Notes: generated from the letters alone by a model not told the origin. A DNA stretch of 64,000 nt from Paenibacillus_S sp043945595 (GCF_043945595.1 NZ_JBIFNP010000001.1:1054001-1118000), one strand, 5' to 3'; shown: positions 17,176 to 26,628, counted from the stretch's first letter. Numbers and translations are program-made.

Positions 17176-18574
17176 TTGAGCAAATGGACAGGCTTCCTGC
17201 TGTTGATTCTATGTTCCGGTATGCTGTCCCAGAACGTTACGGCTGCTGAGGAAGGGCTGACGGTTACCGTTGACGGCATTCCGCAAGGGATGACCCCATC
17301 CCCGGTCTTCATGAACGATACGGTTCTCGTACCGATGAAAGGCTTATTCCAGGCGCTTGGAGCCGAAGCGGAGTGGGATGAAAGCACGGGTACTCTGGTC
17401 GGGCGCAGGAAAGACCGGTCTATTACCTTGCAGCTGAATGCACAGCAAGCATCGATTGCCGGTCTGCAGACAGGGCCGAAAGCATCCGCTCTCCGGCTTA
17501 TGAACAACACGCCGATGGTGCCCGCACGGTTTGTCAGCGAATCGCTTGGCATGTTCGTATCGTGGGACGCATCCTCCCAAACGGTCGAAATTCAGCATGA
17601 CGAGCCGCTGTATGGCAGGACGAAGACTCAAATCAGCAAGCGGATGAGGGAGGCCCGACCAAGCTATACCGGCGATGCGTTCGTCGAACGGCCTGCGATT
17701 AACAGCCCGCAAAAGCAGGGGAAGCTGAGCGAAGGCTTCATCGAGGACGGCGTCAAGATGGCGAATTTCATGCGGTATTTGTCCGGCTTGCCGGATGATT
17801 TGATCCAGAGCGGCCGTCTGAACGAGCAAGCGCAGTATGGCGCGGTTCTGCTGGCGGATTGGGGGCGGCTGTCCCATACGCCTGGCAAGCCGGCGGATAT
17901 GCCGGATGATTTCTATAAGCAGGGCTACGCTTCTACAAGTACGAGCAACATATACAAAATGTTCGGTACGGCAAAGGGCGTCAAAACCGACGGCTTTCTG
18001 GCCCGAACGGTTCATGCCTATATGCGGGATGAGGATGATGACAACATTGCCGTAGTCGGTCACCGGCGCTGGATTCTTAATCCACCGTTAAAAGAAATCG
18101 GGTTCGGCCTGGCCGCAGGCCGGGAAGCCGGCGGGTATAAAACATTGTACTCTCCGATGCAGGTTCTGGATAAAAGCCGGGATACGAAGGTAGCGTATGA
18201 GACGGTAACCTGGCCGGGGAAAGGATATTTCCCGACCGACTATTTCCTAGGCAATGATCCTTGGTTCGATCTCCTTGAACCCGGAGCAATTCAACAAGCC
18301 GGATACGGAGCAAGTGACCGTTAAGCTGGTCCGTATCAACGATCAGACCGAATGGACGCTGAACCGGCAGGATCTTGAGCTCCGGCAGGGCGAAGATTAC
18401 TTCAATGTGGATACCAGCAGCTACGGGATTCCTTACTGCATTGTGTTTCGCCCGGGACACCTTCCCTATTATGCCGATGGGGACCGGTTTGAGGTTTCGG
18501 TATCGGGATTGCAGGACAGGCAGGGCAATCCGGCGCAGCTCTCCTATCCTGTCGTGTTTTTTGATGCGGAGTAA
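17176..18574 (+). pseudogene. Secreted stalk (copper-amine-oxidase N-like) plus CAP-domain protein, one-base frameshift
   Basis: Corrected length is about 465 residues. TTG 17176 is the likely start, 6 nt behind GAGGAGGG. A signal peptide (FLLLILCSGMLSQNVTAA) precedes a Cu_amine_oxidN1/stalk domain at about 28-145 (VLVPMKGLFQALGAEAEWD, PMVPARFVSESLG). A CAP/SCP-like domain follows (LNEQAQYGAVLLAD, LSHTP, GHRRWILNPPLKEIGFGLA). The frame breaks at about 18265: DPWFDLL should be DPWSISLNPEQFNKPD after removal of one T. The remaining 100 residues form an Ig-like tail. CAP proteins of spore formers are cell-wall-associated and mostly of unknown activity. No operon partner is visible. Confidence 0.75.
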
Positions 18575-18657
18575 CCGCAGGGCAAAGGACTCTCAACGCC
18601 TACGGGTTTCGCTGCCGTCTGCTGCAAACCGATAAAACAACAAAACAACAAAACGAC

Positions 18658-18702
18658 AAACCCTCCAAACCGTTTGCTCGGCTTGGAGGGTTTATGTTTT
18701 GT
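18658..18702. terminator. Terminator between stalk-CAP and MFS genes
   Basis: AAACCCTCCAA pairs perfectly with TTGGAGGGTTT, flanked by T-rich DNA on both strands. It serves the convergent genes. The 215 bp gap also holds an ACAAAAC-rich stretch upstream of the stem and nothing else I can name. Confidence 0.8.
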
Positions 18703-18789
18703 TTCGATAATATTGGACTTCCTAAACGGCTGCGGGTCAGACAAGCGCCGCAACCTGCGTAGAAGGGAGCGCTCGGCCGCTTTTCATTT

Positions 18790-20109
18790 TCAGAGCTTAG
18801 GATGCGGCATGTTTACCTGAAAAGGCTGTGGCTGTCCGATGCTATACTCCTGGCCTTCCGCTTCAGCTGTCCATTCCTTCAAGGTGCGGTCGGAAGGCAG
18901 CAGGAATGTCAACAGGCCGAGCAGCGGCAGGAAGCTGACCATCTGCATGACGATCGGCAGGTGGAAGCGGTCGATCAGGCCGCCCAGAGCCACGGCTCCG
19001 AGGGCGCCGAGCCCGAAGGCCATGCCGGTGATGAGACCCGAGACGGTACCGACTTTACCGGGAATCAGCTCCTGTGCATAGACGACCGTGACCGAGAAGC
19101 TGGATAAAATGATCAGTCCGTTGATCAGCAGGATCACATAAGCCCAAAAGGCGTTGGCGTAGGGCAGCACCAGCGCCAACGGCGCGGAGCCCAGCATGGA
19201 GAAAAAGATCACGTTCCGCCGTCCGAACTTGTCCGCGAGCGGTCCGCCGAGAAAAGTGCCGATCGCACCGGCGGCAGCGAACAAAAAGATATACAGCTGG
19301 GCGTGCTCCAGCGTAATACCGAATTTCTCCATCAGATAGAACGGATAGTAGATGGAAACGCCCGAATGGTACCACGATCTGGCGAATACGAGAAAAATAA
19401 GCAGAATGATGGCAAAGGCGACGTGCTTCTTCCGGTGCGGGCTCATCCGGCGTACTGCCGCAGATTTCGCAGGACGGGGATGGGCTGTCATATAGCCGCC
19501 GTACCAGCGCGCGATGAACATCTGGACGCCGATGCCCAATACGGCGACGACGGTAAACCAGACGGCGCCTTTTTGCCCGAGCGGCACAAAGATCAAGGCC
19601 GTCATGATCGAAGCCAGCGATTGGCCGGCATTGCCGCCAACCTGAAAAATCGACTGGGCCAGTCCGCGGCGCGAGCCGCCGGCCATGTAGGCCACGCGCG
19701 AGCCTTCCGGATGGAAGATCGCGGAGCCGAAGCCGATGAACAGGACGGACAGCAGAATGAACCAATAATTAGGCGAGAAGGCCAGACCGAATACCCCCAG
19801 GCAGGTCAGCGCCATACCTAGAGGCAGCATATAAGGTGAAGGCTTGCGGTCCGAATACAAGCCGACGGCCGGCTGCATGACCGAAGCCGTCATATTTAAA
19901 GCAAACACGATCATTCCCGATTGCATATAGCTCAAGCTCATCGTGTCTTTCAAAATCGGAAGGATGGCCGGGATAATGGCCTGGATGGAATCGTTGAACA
20001 GATGAACAATACTGATGGCCAGCAAAATACGAAACACAGTCGGCCGCGCATCGGGCACGGAATTGTACTTCGCTGACTTCAAGGCTGCCGTTCCGGCTTG
20101 AGCTTGCAT
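18790..20109 (-). CDS. MFS exporter of the fosmidomycin-resistance (Fsr) type
   Basis: 439 residues with twelve hydrophobic segments. The Fsr-like signature FHPEGSRVAYMAGGSRRGLA at the end of the fourth helix and the following SIFQVGGNAGQSL are clear, as are SDRKPSP and DKFGRRN in the MFS inter-helix loops. Fsr proteins are proton-driven drug exporters, and the native substrate here is unknown. The start ATG at 20109 follows GAGGAGAAAG. The psd stop codon is only 35 bp upstream and no terminator lies between, so the two genes are probably cotranscribed, psd first. Confidence 0.85.
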   Translation of the reverse strand: MQAQAGTAALKSAKYNSVPDARPTVFRILLAISIVHLFNDSIQAIIPAILPILKDTMSLSYMQSGMIVFALNMTASVMQPAVGLYSDRKPSPYMLPLGMALTCLGVFGLAFSPNYWFILLSVLFIGFGSAIFHPEGSRVAYMAGGSRRGLAQSIFQVGGNAGQSLASIMTALIFVPLGQKGAVWFTVVAVLGIGVQMFIARWYGGYMTAHPRPAKSAAVRRMSPHRKKHVAFAIILLIFLVFARSWYHSGVSIYYPFYLMEKFGITLEHAQLYIFLFAAAGAIGTFLGGPLADKFGRRNVIFFSMLGSAPLALVLPYANAFWAYVILLINGLIILSSFSVTVVYAQELIPGKVGTVSGLITGMAFGLGALGAVALGGLIDRFHLPIVMQMVSFLPLLGLLTFLLPSDRTLKEWTAEAEGQEYSIGQPQPFQVNMPHPKL

Positions 20110-20144
20110 GATGTACTTTCTCCTCTTCTGTAGGCCGTACGGTT

Positions 20145-20933
20145 TTACGACTCTTTAATAATGCCCAGGGCTTCTCCCATCTTTACTTTGCTGCCGACCT
20201 GAAGATCGCTGCGGCTTTCAAAGGTATCGGTTTCCATTAATAGAACGACGGTCGAACCGAACTCGAAATAAGCCAGCTCATCACCGCGCGAGGGCTTCTT
20301 CGGCAAAGGCGATACATACTGGATGCTGCTGACATTCATCGCACCGACTTTCACGACGGCAAGCTCGCCGCCCTCGTGCTGCATGTAGGTAATAAGCCGT
20401 TCATTGCGGCTCAGCACCCTGCGCATATGGCGAAGGCCGAATTCGTTGACAGGATAAACTCTGCCGGGGACATGCTCCTTCTCAATAATCGTCCCCTCGA
20501 CAGGCGTATGAATCCGGTGATAATCGGTAGGGCTCAGGTAGAGCACAAAATAAAATCCGTTCTTATAATTGACGGTGCGCGGGGAGTGATTCAACAGCTC
20601 CTCGACCGTATAATCCTGACCTTTAACGTTCAAAATGAGCCCTTCGCTGATCGGCCCCATTCCTGTAATGGCCGCATCCACGGGACTTACGATAAGCTTG
20701 GGGGCTAGATCGATGGGGCGCAGCCCCTTCTTCAGACGCCGTGTGAAGAAATCGTTTAACGAGGCGTACTCTGTCCAGCTTTTCTCGGCATCCTCCATCC
20801 GGATACCGTATATTTTGGCAAAGCGCGGGATGAGGCTGCGGCTTGCTCGGGATTTTGCAAAAGCGCCGGTCAAACGGGAGATCGACTTGCGGGAAGAGAG
20901 CTCCGTTAACAAGCGAAAAAACGATTTGGTCAT
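20145..20933 (-). CDS. psd: Phosphatidylserine decarboxylase proenzyme
   Basis: 262 residues. The enzyme makes phosphatidylethanolamine from phosphatidylserine at the membrane. It is made as a proenzyme that self-cleaves to create a pyruvoyl group. The cleavage motif FGST is at about residues 226-229 (FEFGSTVVLL). The charge-relay residues are in VSPVDAAI and DYHRIHTP, and NDFFTRRLKKGLRP is the conserved N-terminal block. The length fits the short Bacillus-type class. No pssA gene is adjacent. It is transcribed from the region around 20940-21000 and probably reads into the MFS gene. Confidence 0.9.
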   Translation of the reverse strand: MTKSFFRLLTELSSRKSISRLTGAFAKSRASRSLIPRFAKIYGIRMEDAEKSWTEYASLNDFFTRRLKKGLRPIDLAPKLIVSPVDAAITGMGPISEGLILNVKGQDYTVEELLNHSPRTVNYKNGFYFVLYLSPTDYHRIHTPVEGTIIEKEHVPGRVYPVNEFGLRHMRRVLSRNERLITYMQHEGGELAVVKVGAMNVSSIQYVSPLPKKPSRGDELAYFEFGSTVVLLMETDTFESRSDLQVGSKVKMGEALGIIKES

Positions 20934-21006
20934 AACGGTCGATTCACCTATTCTTTCATAATGTGGGTCTACCGATTATCTTGACATAGAACCCGGTTTA
21001 ACGCAA

Positions 21007-21047
21007 GAAAAAAGAGCTCTCCTCTGCCGGCTGCGGCGAAGAGAGCT
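21007..21047 (-). terminator. Terminator of the small cysteine-rich gene
   Basis: On the minus strand AGCTCTC and GAGAGCT close a stem with a GC-rich loop (GCCGCAGCCGGC), followed by CTTTTTTCTT. It separates the small gene from psd. Confidence 0.8.
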
Positions 21048-21074
21048 GGGGGGCGAGAGGAAGCGGAAAGGCGT

Positions 21075-21317
21075 TTATGCGGTTTTCGTTTCCTTCGTTT
21101 CTTCCGTCTTTTCTTGAGATTCGGATTTGTACTCTCCGCAGGATAAACAGGTCGATACATTAACCAGAATAGGATTGCACGAGCCGGAAAACTTGGTACA
21201 ATGAATAGGGGTTTTGCTTTGCGGGTCAGTGGAGACCATGGTGCAATAGGAACAACTGGAAATCAGCTCTGTGGTCACGAGGAGGAGAACTTTCTTTGTC
21301 TGGATGAGTTCTTCCAT
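21075..21317 (-). CDS. Small cysteine-rich hypothetical protein
   Basis: 80 residues. The ATG at 21317 lies 9 nt behind AAAGGGG. There are six cysteines in the middle, arranged as CSYC, single HC and SC, then CLSC. This could be a zinc- or disulfide-stabilised knuckle. The C-terminus is a charged tail made of Glu, Lys and Thr (EKTEETKETKTA). There is no signal peptide. I do not recognise the family. It is a single-gene unit with its own terminator. Confidence 0.6.
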   Translation of the reverse strand: MEELIQTKKVLLLVTTELISSCSYCTMVSTDPQSKTPIHCTKFSGSCNPILVNVSTCLSCGEYKSESQEKTEETKETKTA

Positions 21318-21475
21318 CAATACACGCCCCTTTGAAGATAAAATCTTGTTATTTATTTCCAAAAAAAACCATGACAACGCATACATGTACATAGTAACAC
21401 ATCACACTTCACAGATAAACCATAATATTCCATTTTGGATTGACAAAAAAATGAATTCAGAGGAGAGACAAGACG

Positions 21476-22441
21476 ATGCCAAACGTTGATTATCCGCTAT
21501 CCCAGCTTGAGCAGTATGTGCCGGAACTCACGGCAGAGCCGGATTTTGATGCCTTCTGGGAGCGTGCCAAAGCCGCTGTGAATAAAGTCCCCCTTCATGC
21601 GACGGTCAAGCTGGTCGAAGACCACCCGTTGAAAAGCATCCTTATTTACGATGTGGTGTACCACGGCAGCGACGGAACGCCGATTCACGGCTGGTATGTC
21701 ACGCCGCAAGGCGAGCACGCTCCAGGCTCCCTGCCGGTGATCGTGAAATACCACGGGTATAGCGGTGACCGGGGGAGGCCGCACGATCTGCTGCACTGGG
21801 CATCCATGGGACTGGCTGCGTTCGCCGTCGATGTGAGGGGACAGGGCGGCGTATCGCCCGACTTTGCGCAGTATCCGCAGGGGGGATCGCCGGGATGGAT
21901 GACGCTCGGCCTGCTGGACCCGGAGACTTACTACTATAAACAAGTCTATCTCGACTGTATCCGCGCAGTGGATTTTGTATGCTCACGGGAAGAAACGGAC
22001 ACCAGCCGTATTGCCGTATATGGCGGGAGCCAAGGCGGAGGGCTGGCGCTGGCAGTGGCCGGACTGGACTCCCGTCCGAAGCTGTCCATGCCGGTCTATC
22101 CATATTTGTGCCACTTCCGCCGGGCGGTGGAGCAGCACAGTACAGGGCCGTACGTCGAAATTAAGAACTGGTTCCGCAGGTTTGATCCCGCACACCGGCA
22201 AGAGGAGCAGGCCTACCGGACGCTCAGCTATTTCGACGGGATGAATATGGCGGCAAGGGTCAAGGCGAGAACCTTGATGGCCATCACCCTTCAGGATACG
22301 ACCTGCCCGCCTTCGACCTGCTTCGCGGCATACCATCATCTGGCGGGGGAGAAGGAGCTGAAGCTTTATCCGGATTACGGACATGAAGCGCTGCCTTTTC
22401 ATGAAGAAGCGATGATGCGGTTTGTCGAGCAATATTTGTAA
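21476..22441 (+). CDS. Acetylxylan esterase / cephalosporin-C deacetylase (CE7 family)
   Basis: 321 residues, the standard CE7 length. These cytoplasmic alpha/beta hydrolases remove acetyl groups from xylo-oligosaccharides and cephalosporin C. The family marks are all present: RGQGG near residue 119, the nucleophile in GGSQGGG, the acid in QDTTCPPS, and the catalytic His in YGHE near the end. The start ATG at 21476 follows GGAGAGAC. Without xylanase neighbours, it probably acts on imported acetylated sugars. The downstream riboswitch begins a separate unit. Confidence 0.9.
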   Translation: MPNVDYPLSQLEQYVPELTAEPDFDAFWERAKAAVNKVPLHATVKLVEDHPLKSILIYDVVYHGSDGTPIHGWYVTPQGEHAPGSLPVIVKYHGYSGDRGRPHDLLHWASMGLAAFAVDVRGQGGVSPDFAQYPQGGSPGWMTLGLLDPETYYYKQVYLDCIRAVDFVCSREETDTSRIAVYGGSQGGGLALAVAGLDSRPKLSMPVYPYLCHFRRAVEQHSTGPYVEIKNWFRRFDPAHRQEEQAYRTLSYFDGMNMAARVKARTLMAITLQDTTCPPSTCFAAYHHLAGEKELKLYPDYGHEALPFHEEAMMRFVEQYL

Positions 22442-22499
22442 GACGCAGCCTGCCGTTTGTGCATTGACATTTATTGCAAACGTGTTAATATGAGTATGT

Positions 22500-22591
22500 C
22501 ACTAGGGGAGCCTGAATAGGGCTGAGATTGGATCAATAGATCCTAGACCCTCTGAACCTGATCTGGTTTGCACCAGCGTAGGGAAGTGGAG
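22500..22591 (+). ncRNA. TPP riboswitch (THI element)
   Basis: It contains the diagnostic GGGCTGAGA (22519-22527), ACCCTCTGAACCTGATCTGG (22558-22566 and on) and CACCAGCGTAGGGAAG blocks. The closing helix P1 pairs CACT (22500-22503) with AGTG (22585-22588). It senses thiamine pyrophosphate and sits upstream of ykoE-ykoD-ykoC-tenA. Confidence 0.95.
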
Positions 22592-22623
22592 AACGTTAGA
22601 AGCGTGTGTTCCTACATACATGC

Positions 22624-22655
22624 AGACCACTTCCTAATTATGGAAGTGGTCTTTT
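22624..22655 (+). terminator. Riboswitch-controlled intrinsic terminator
   Basis: AGACCACTTCC-TAATTAT-GGAAGTGGTCT followed by TTT. The 3' edge of the riboswitch (GGAAGTGG, 22582-22589) is complementary to CCACTTCC in the left arm. Without TPP it can therefore form an antiterminator. With TPP bound, P1 sequesters it and the terminator forms. Confidence 0.85.
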
Positions 22656-22718
22656 CGCGTTAATCCCGGGTAAGAGGTTCAGTACCGCATCCCCATACAA
22701 CACAAAGGAGTGGGAAAC

Positions 22719-23306
22719 ATGTCCAAAGGTTTGAAGCTGTCCGATATTCTGGTTACCGTCGTAATCGCGATCGTGTTCGGTATTATTTACCGTCTGTGGG
22801 GCGATGTCTCCAATCTGGTGAAGCTGGCCGGCCTGCAGCTGAACCAGCTCGTCTACGGCGTATGGTTCATTGCGGCCACCGTGGCGGCGCTATTGATCCG
22901 CAAGCCGGGCGTAGCGCTGCTCGCCGAGGTGGCAGCCGCATCCGGTGAGCTCATTGCTGGCTCGCAGTACGGCGTTGAATCATTGACGTACGGTATCGTT
23001 CAAGGCTTGTGCGCAGAGCTCGTCTTCGCGCTGTTCCGCTACCGCAGCTTCTCCGCTTCCACCGCATGCCTGGCGGGCTTGGCATCGGCAGCCGGTTCGC
23101 TTGTCTTCGACGGCTTTAAAGGGTATTTGCTGGATTTGCAATCATGGAACCTGATTCTATACTTCGTCTTCCGCTTGGCCGGTTCGATCTTCTTCACCGG
23201 TTTGTGCGCTTACTGGCTCGTGAAGGCGCTGGAAGCGACAGGCGTGACGCAGCTGGTTCGTCCCGCGAGCCGCGCCGACTTTGACGCGCTGGAGCGCAAA
23301 CGCTGA
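22719..23306 (+). CDS. ykoE: ECF transporter substrate-binding (S) component for a thiamine precursor
   Basis: 195 residues and about five or six hydrophobic segments. It resembles YkoE, the S component of the YkoEDC energy-coupling-factor transporter, which is thought to import hydroxymethylpyrimidine or related thiamine precursors. The ATG at 22719 lies 8 nt behind AAAGGAG. Landmarks are SDILVTVVIAIVFGIIYRLW at the start and GLCAELVFALFRYRSF in the middle. It is the first gene of a TPP-riboswitch operon and its stop codon overlaps the ykoD start (TGATG). Confidence 0.9.
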   Translation: MSKGLKLSDILVTVVIAIVFGIIYRLWGDVSNLVKLAGLQLNQLVYGVWFIAATVAALLIRKPGVALLAEVAAASGELIAGSQYGVESLTYGIVQGLCAELVFALFRYRSFSASTACLAGLASAAGSLVFDGFKGYLLDLQSWNLILYFVFRLAGSIFFTGLCAYWLVKALEATGVTQLVRPASRADFDALERKR

Positions 23307-24841
23307 TGGGAGCCCGGACATCGGTCGACGGGCTGCGTTTGAAGTTTGCCGGCAGCCCGTCGCTCTTATTCGACGAGCTGGCGCTGGCCGTCGAGCCCGG
23401 ACAGAAGGTGCTGCTGCTCGGCCCCAGCGGCTGCGGGAAATCAACGCTGCTGCAGGTGCTGTCGGGACTCATTCCGCGGGCCATCGATGTGCCGGTCCGG
23501 TACGACAGCATTGAAATTCCGGATTCCTGGGGCTATGTATTCCAGGACCCGGATACGCAGTTCTGCATGCCTTACGCCGATGAGGAGATGGCCTTCGTGC
23601 TGGAAAATCTCGGGGTTCCCCGGGAGGCGATGCCGCCCCGGATTCAGGCGGGCTTGACGCAGGTGGGCCTGCACCTGGAAGATCCGCATGTTCCGATTCA
23701 ATCGATGTCTCAAGGGATGAAGCAGCGCCTGGCGATTGCTTCGGTGCTCGCGCTGGAGCCGGAGGTGCTGTTTCTGGATGAGCCGACGGCCTTGCTCGAC
23801 CCTGAAGGCACGAGCCAGGTGTGGGAGACGATCAAAGCGGTCAGCGGCGATAAAACGACGCTGATTGTGGAGCACAAAATCGATGAAGTCATCGATTGGG
23901 TGGACCGGGTCGTGCTGTTCCAGCATGACGGGACGATTCTGGCGGACGGCGATCCGCAGCAGGTGTTCGCGAGCTACAAGGAGCAGCTGCAGGCTTTCGG
24001 CATCTGGTATCCCGGCGTATGGCAGGATTATGTGGCAAGCGCGGCTTACCAAGGGCTGCGCGGGGATGCGGCGCAAGCTGAACCTGTGAGCGGCATCGCC
24101 GGAAGCGGCGAACCTTTGCTGGCGCTTCAGGAGCTGACCGGCTATCACGGACGAGAGCCCAAAATAAAAGCAGGTTCGCTGCAGGCAAATGCAGGCGAAT
24201 GGATCGCCGTAACAGGGGAGAACGGGGCAGGCAAAAGCACGCTGCTCCAATCGCTGATGCAGCTGATCCCTGCTTCCGTTGAGGGCTATGAGCTGTCAGG
24301 CAAAAAAGTCCGCGGCTTCAAGGACGTGATTCACGAGGTTGCTTATGTGTTTCAGAATCCCGAGATGCAGTTCGTTACGAACTCCGTATTCGACGAAATC
24401 GCGTTCGGCTTCCGCAAGGAGCGGCGCCCCGAGCAGGAGACGGAGCAGAAGGTTCAAGAGATATTGGCCGAGTTTGGCCTGAAGGAGCAGCAGCGGCAGC
24501 ACCCGTACCAGCTTTCGCTCGGCCAGAAAAGAAGGCTTAGCGTAGCGACGGCGATGACGAAAAATCAGCGGCTCATACTGCTGGATGAGCCGACCTTCGG
24601 CCAGGATGCGGCCAACACTTTCGCCATCCTGGAGCGTCTGGAGCATTGGCGCAAGCAGGGAACTACACTGATCATGGTCACGCATGATATGGACATTGTC
24701 CGCTATTTCGCGACGCGCGTATGGCATATCGAACGGGGACGGCTGACAGCGGACACGGAGCCTTCGCAGTATCTCCGTGCCTTGGAGGCGGCGGACGACA
24801 AACAAGCGCTCAAGGAGACGCAGGCGTCTTTGGTTCATTAG
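23306..24841 (+). CDS. ykoD: ECF transporter ATPase with two ABC domains
   Basis: 511 residues containing two complete ATP-binding cassettes. The first has Walker A GPSGCGKSTLL, signature MSQGMKQRL and Walker B VLFLDEPTALLDPEG. The second has GENGAGKSTLL, signature LSLGQKRRL and LILLDEPTFGQD. Both keep Q-loops (YVFQDPDTQFC, YVFQNPEMQFV) and the switch His (VEHK, VTHD). This fused arrangement is that of YkoD, which energises ECF uptake. Translation is coupled to ykoE. A 186 bp GC-rich gap with a CAGACCC-G-GGGTCTG hairpin follows before ykoC. Confidence 0.92.
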   Translation: MGARTSVDGLRLKFAGSPSLLFDELALAVEPGQKVLLLGPSGCGKSTLLQVLSGLIPRAIDVPVRYDSIEIPDSWGYVFQDPDTQFCMPYADEEMAFVLENLGVPREAMPPRIQAGLTQVGLHLEDPHVPIQSMSQGMKQRLAIASVLALEPEVLFLDEPTALLDPEGTSQVWETIKAVSGDKTTLIVEHKIDEVIDWVDRVVLFQHDGTILADGDPQQVFASYKEQLQAFGIWYPGVWQDYVASAAYQGLRGDAAQAEPVSGIAGSGEPLLALQELTGYHGREPKIKAGSLQANAGEWIAVTGENGAGKSTLLQSLMQLIPASVEGYELSGKKVRGFKDVIHEVAYVFQNPEMQFVTNSVFDEIAFGFRKERRPEQETEQKVQEILAEFGLKEQQRQHPYQLSLGQKRRLSVATAMTKNQRLILLDEPTFGQDAANTFAILERLEHWRKQGTTLIMVTHDMDIVRYFATRVWHIERGRLTADTEPSQYLRALEAADDKQALKETQASLVH

Positions 24842-25027
24842 CGCGGCGCAGTATCGGGCAGACCCGGGGTCTGGGGCTGCCTGGTCGGCTTGCCGGTTGG
24901 CTTGCGGCTGGCTTATGCCGGCGGAAAGCCTGATTTTCTGCGCGAAGCGGGCGCGGCCTGCCTTTGCCAATGCGGTGACCGGCGCGCGTCCGAAAGGAAT
25001 TTTGTATATAAAGGGAAGTGAAATGCA

Positions 25028-25837
25028 TTGCTTAACCTATGGACCGGCAAGGAAACATGGCTGCACCGGGTCAACCCAAGCCTGAAGCTGCTGGCTTCCC
25101 TCGTGCTGTTCTTTATCATCCTGCTGACGGACAACATTAACGTGCTGGTTAACTTGACCGCTGCGCAGCTGCTTTTGCTGCTCTGCTGTTCAGGTCAGCC
25201 GCTGCGCCGCCTGGGCATTATGATGCTTCCGTTCGGGCTGCTGTTCGTCTCCTCGTCCGTTTCGATGATGCTGTTCGGTAAAGGCGACACGTCCTGGTTT
25301 CAATGGGGTCTCATTCATATAAGTGAAGAAAGCTTTTTCCGAGGGCTGCATATCGGGCTGAAGACCGTCAATATGGCTTTGATGGGCTTGGCGTTCGCTC
25401 TCACCACGCAGCCTGTAGCGCTGTTTTATTCGCTTATGCAGCAGGCCAAGCTGCCGTCTAAATATGCTTACAGCTTTATGGCGGCGCTGCGGCTGATGCC
25501 GATCATGGTCGGGGAATTCCGCACGCTCGGCATGGCTTTGAAGGTGCGGGGCGTCGAGCGGAAGGCCGGCTTCCGCGGAGTGTATGACACGCTGCGGCAG
25601 TATGCGGTACCGCTGCTTGCGCAAAGCATCCGCCGTGCGCAGCGCATCGCGGTGGCGATGGAGGCCAAACGGTTCTCTGCCGCAAAGGAGAGAACCTATT
25701 ATTACCGGATCGGCTTCTCGGCCGGAGATGTGTATTTGTTGGCTTATTTGGCTTTGGCGCTGGGCATAGCGCTGTATGTGGGGCTGCATTTTCCTTATTT
25801 CCATATAGGAGATGTCCGGTATAAAGTAAATCAATAA
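25028..25837 (+). CDS. ykoC: ECF transporter transmembrane (T) component
   Basis: About 269 residues with five or six hydrophobic segments. It has the T-component coupling motifs: ALRLMPIMVGEFRTLGMALKVRG contains the first A-x-R block and SIRRAQRIAVAMEAKRF the second. These contact the ATPase. TTG 25028 follows AAGGGAAG by about 10 nt and is the most probable start. The ATG at 25023 is out of frame, so a small indel near the start cannot be excluded. It belongs to the YkoEDC system and is followed 13 bp later by tenA. Confidence 0.85.
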   Translation: MLNLWTGKETWLHRVNPSLKLLASLVLFFIILLTDNINVLVNLTAAQLLLLLCCSGQPLRRLGIMMLPFGLLFVSSSVSMMLFGKGDTSWFQWGLIHISEESFFRGLHIGLKTVNMALMGLAFALTTQPVALFYSLMQQAKLPSKYAYSFMAALRLMPIMVGEFRTLGMALKVRGVERKAGFRGVYDTLRQYAVPLLAQSIRRAQRIAVAMEAKRFSAAKERTYYYRIGFSAGDVYLLAYLALALGIALYVGLHFPYFHIGDVRYKVNQ

Positions 25838-25850
25838 GGGAGAGAGACTG

Positions 25851-26525
25851 ATGACGATGAAATTTTCACAAGAGCTGCGGCAGGCTGTAGATGCCAGCTG
25901 GAATGCGAGCTTCGAGCATCCATTCGTAAACGGCGTTGCCAAGGGAACGCTGCCTTTGTCCAGCTTCCGCCATTACTTATTGAATGACGCCTATTACTTG
26001 TCCCAATTCGCGCGGGTGCAGTCGCTGGGCGCGGCCAAAGCGGACAGTCTGGCTGTTTCGAACCGGATGACCGTTCATGCGCAGGGAACCTTCAACGCAG
26101 AGCTGTCGCTGCATGAAACCTTCATGAAGCAAATGGGCATTACGGCGGAGGAGCGCGCGGCGTTCCAGCCTTCCCCGACAGCCTACGCCTATACGTCGCA
26201 TATGCTGCGTGCAGCCTATAACGGCCACCTGGGCGATATTATCGCTGCGATTTTGCCGTGCTACTGGCTGTATTATGAAATCGGGCAGCGGCTTCAAGGC
26301 TCGGCGCCGGATGAACCGATCTACCGCGAGTGGATTGCCGCTTACGGCGGCGAATGGTTCGGCGAGCTGGTCCGGGAGCAGATCGACCGGCTGGACGCTT
26401 TGGCCGAGGGGCTGTCGCAGGCGGATTTGGCGCGGATGAAGCAGCATTTTATCATCAGCAGTCACTACGAGTACCTGTTCTGGGAGATGGCCTATACGCT
26501 GGAAACATGGCCCACTTACGAGTAG
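25851..26525 (+). CDS. tenA: Aminopyrimidine aminohydrolase / thiaminase II
   Basis: 224 residues. TenA hydrolyses aminomethyl-pyrimidine thiamine breakdown products to HMP for salvage. The active-site residues are visible: Asp in LLNDAYYLSQF, the nucleophilic Cys in AAILPCYWLYYEIG, and the acid in SSHYEYLFWEMAY near the end. The start ATG at 25851 follows AAGGGAGAG. Its place as last gene after the YkoEDC transporter, under a TPP riboswitch, suggests uptake of a pyrimidine precursor followed directly by its conversion. Confidence 0.92.
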   Translation: MTMKFSQELRQAVDASWNASFEHPFVNGVAKGTLPLSSFRHYLLNDAYYLSQFARVQSLGAAKADSLAVSNRMTVHAQGTFNAELSLHETFMKQMGITAEERAAFQPSPTAYAYTSHMLRAAYNGHLGDIIAAILPCYWLYYEIGQRLQGSAPDEPIYREWIAAYGGEWFGELVREQIDRLDALAEGLSQADLARMKQHFIISSHYEYLFWEMAYTLETWPTYE

Positions 26526-26555
26526 GCCGGCCGATGTTCTGCGGTACAAGCGAAC

Positions 26556-26628
26556 AGCTCCTTTAAAGTAAGGATGAGGAGCTTTGCGTCTGGGATTGAA
26601 GCCTGAGAGAGGGGACTTCTCGGGCTTC
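26556..26628 (+). terminator. Hairpins at the end of the thiamine operon
   Basis: AGCTCCT (26556-26562) pairs with AGGAGCT (26577-26583) and is followed by TTGCG. A second stem, GAAGCC-T-GAGA with TCTC-G-GGCTTC, covers 26598-26628. Neither has a long T-run, so termination is likely but not certain. Confidence 0.4.
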
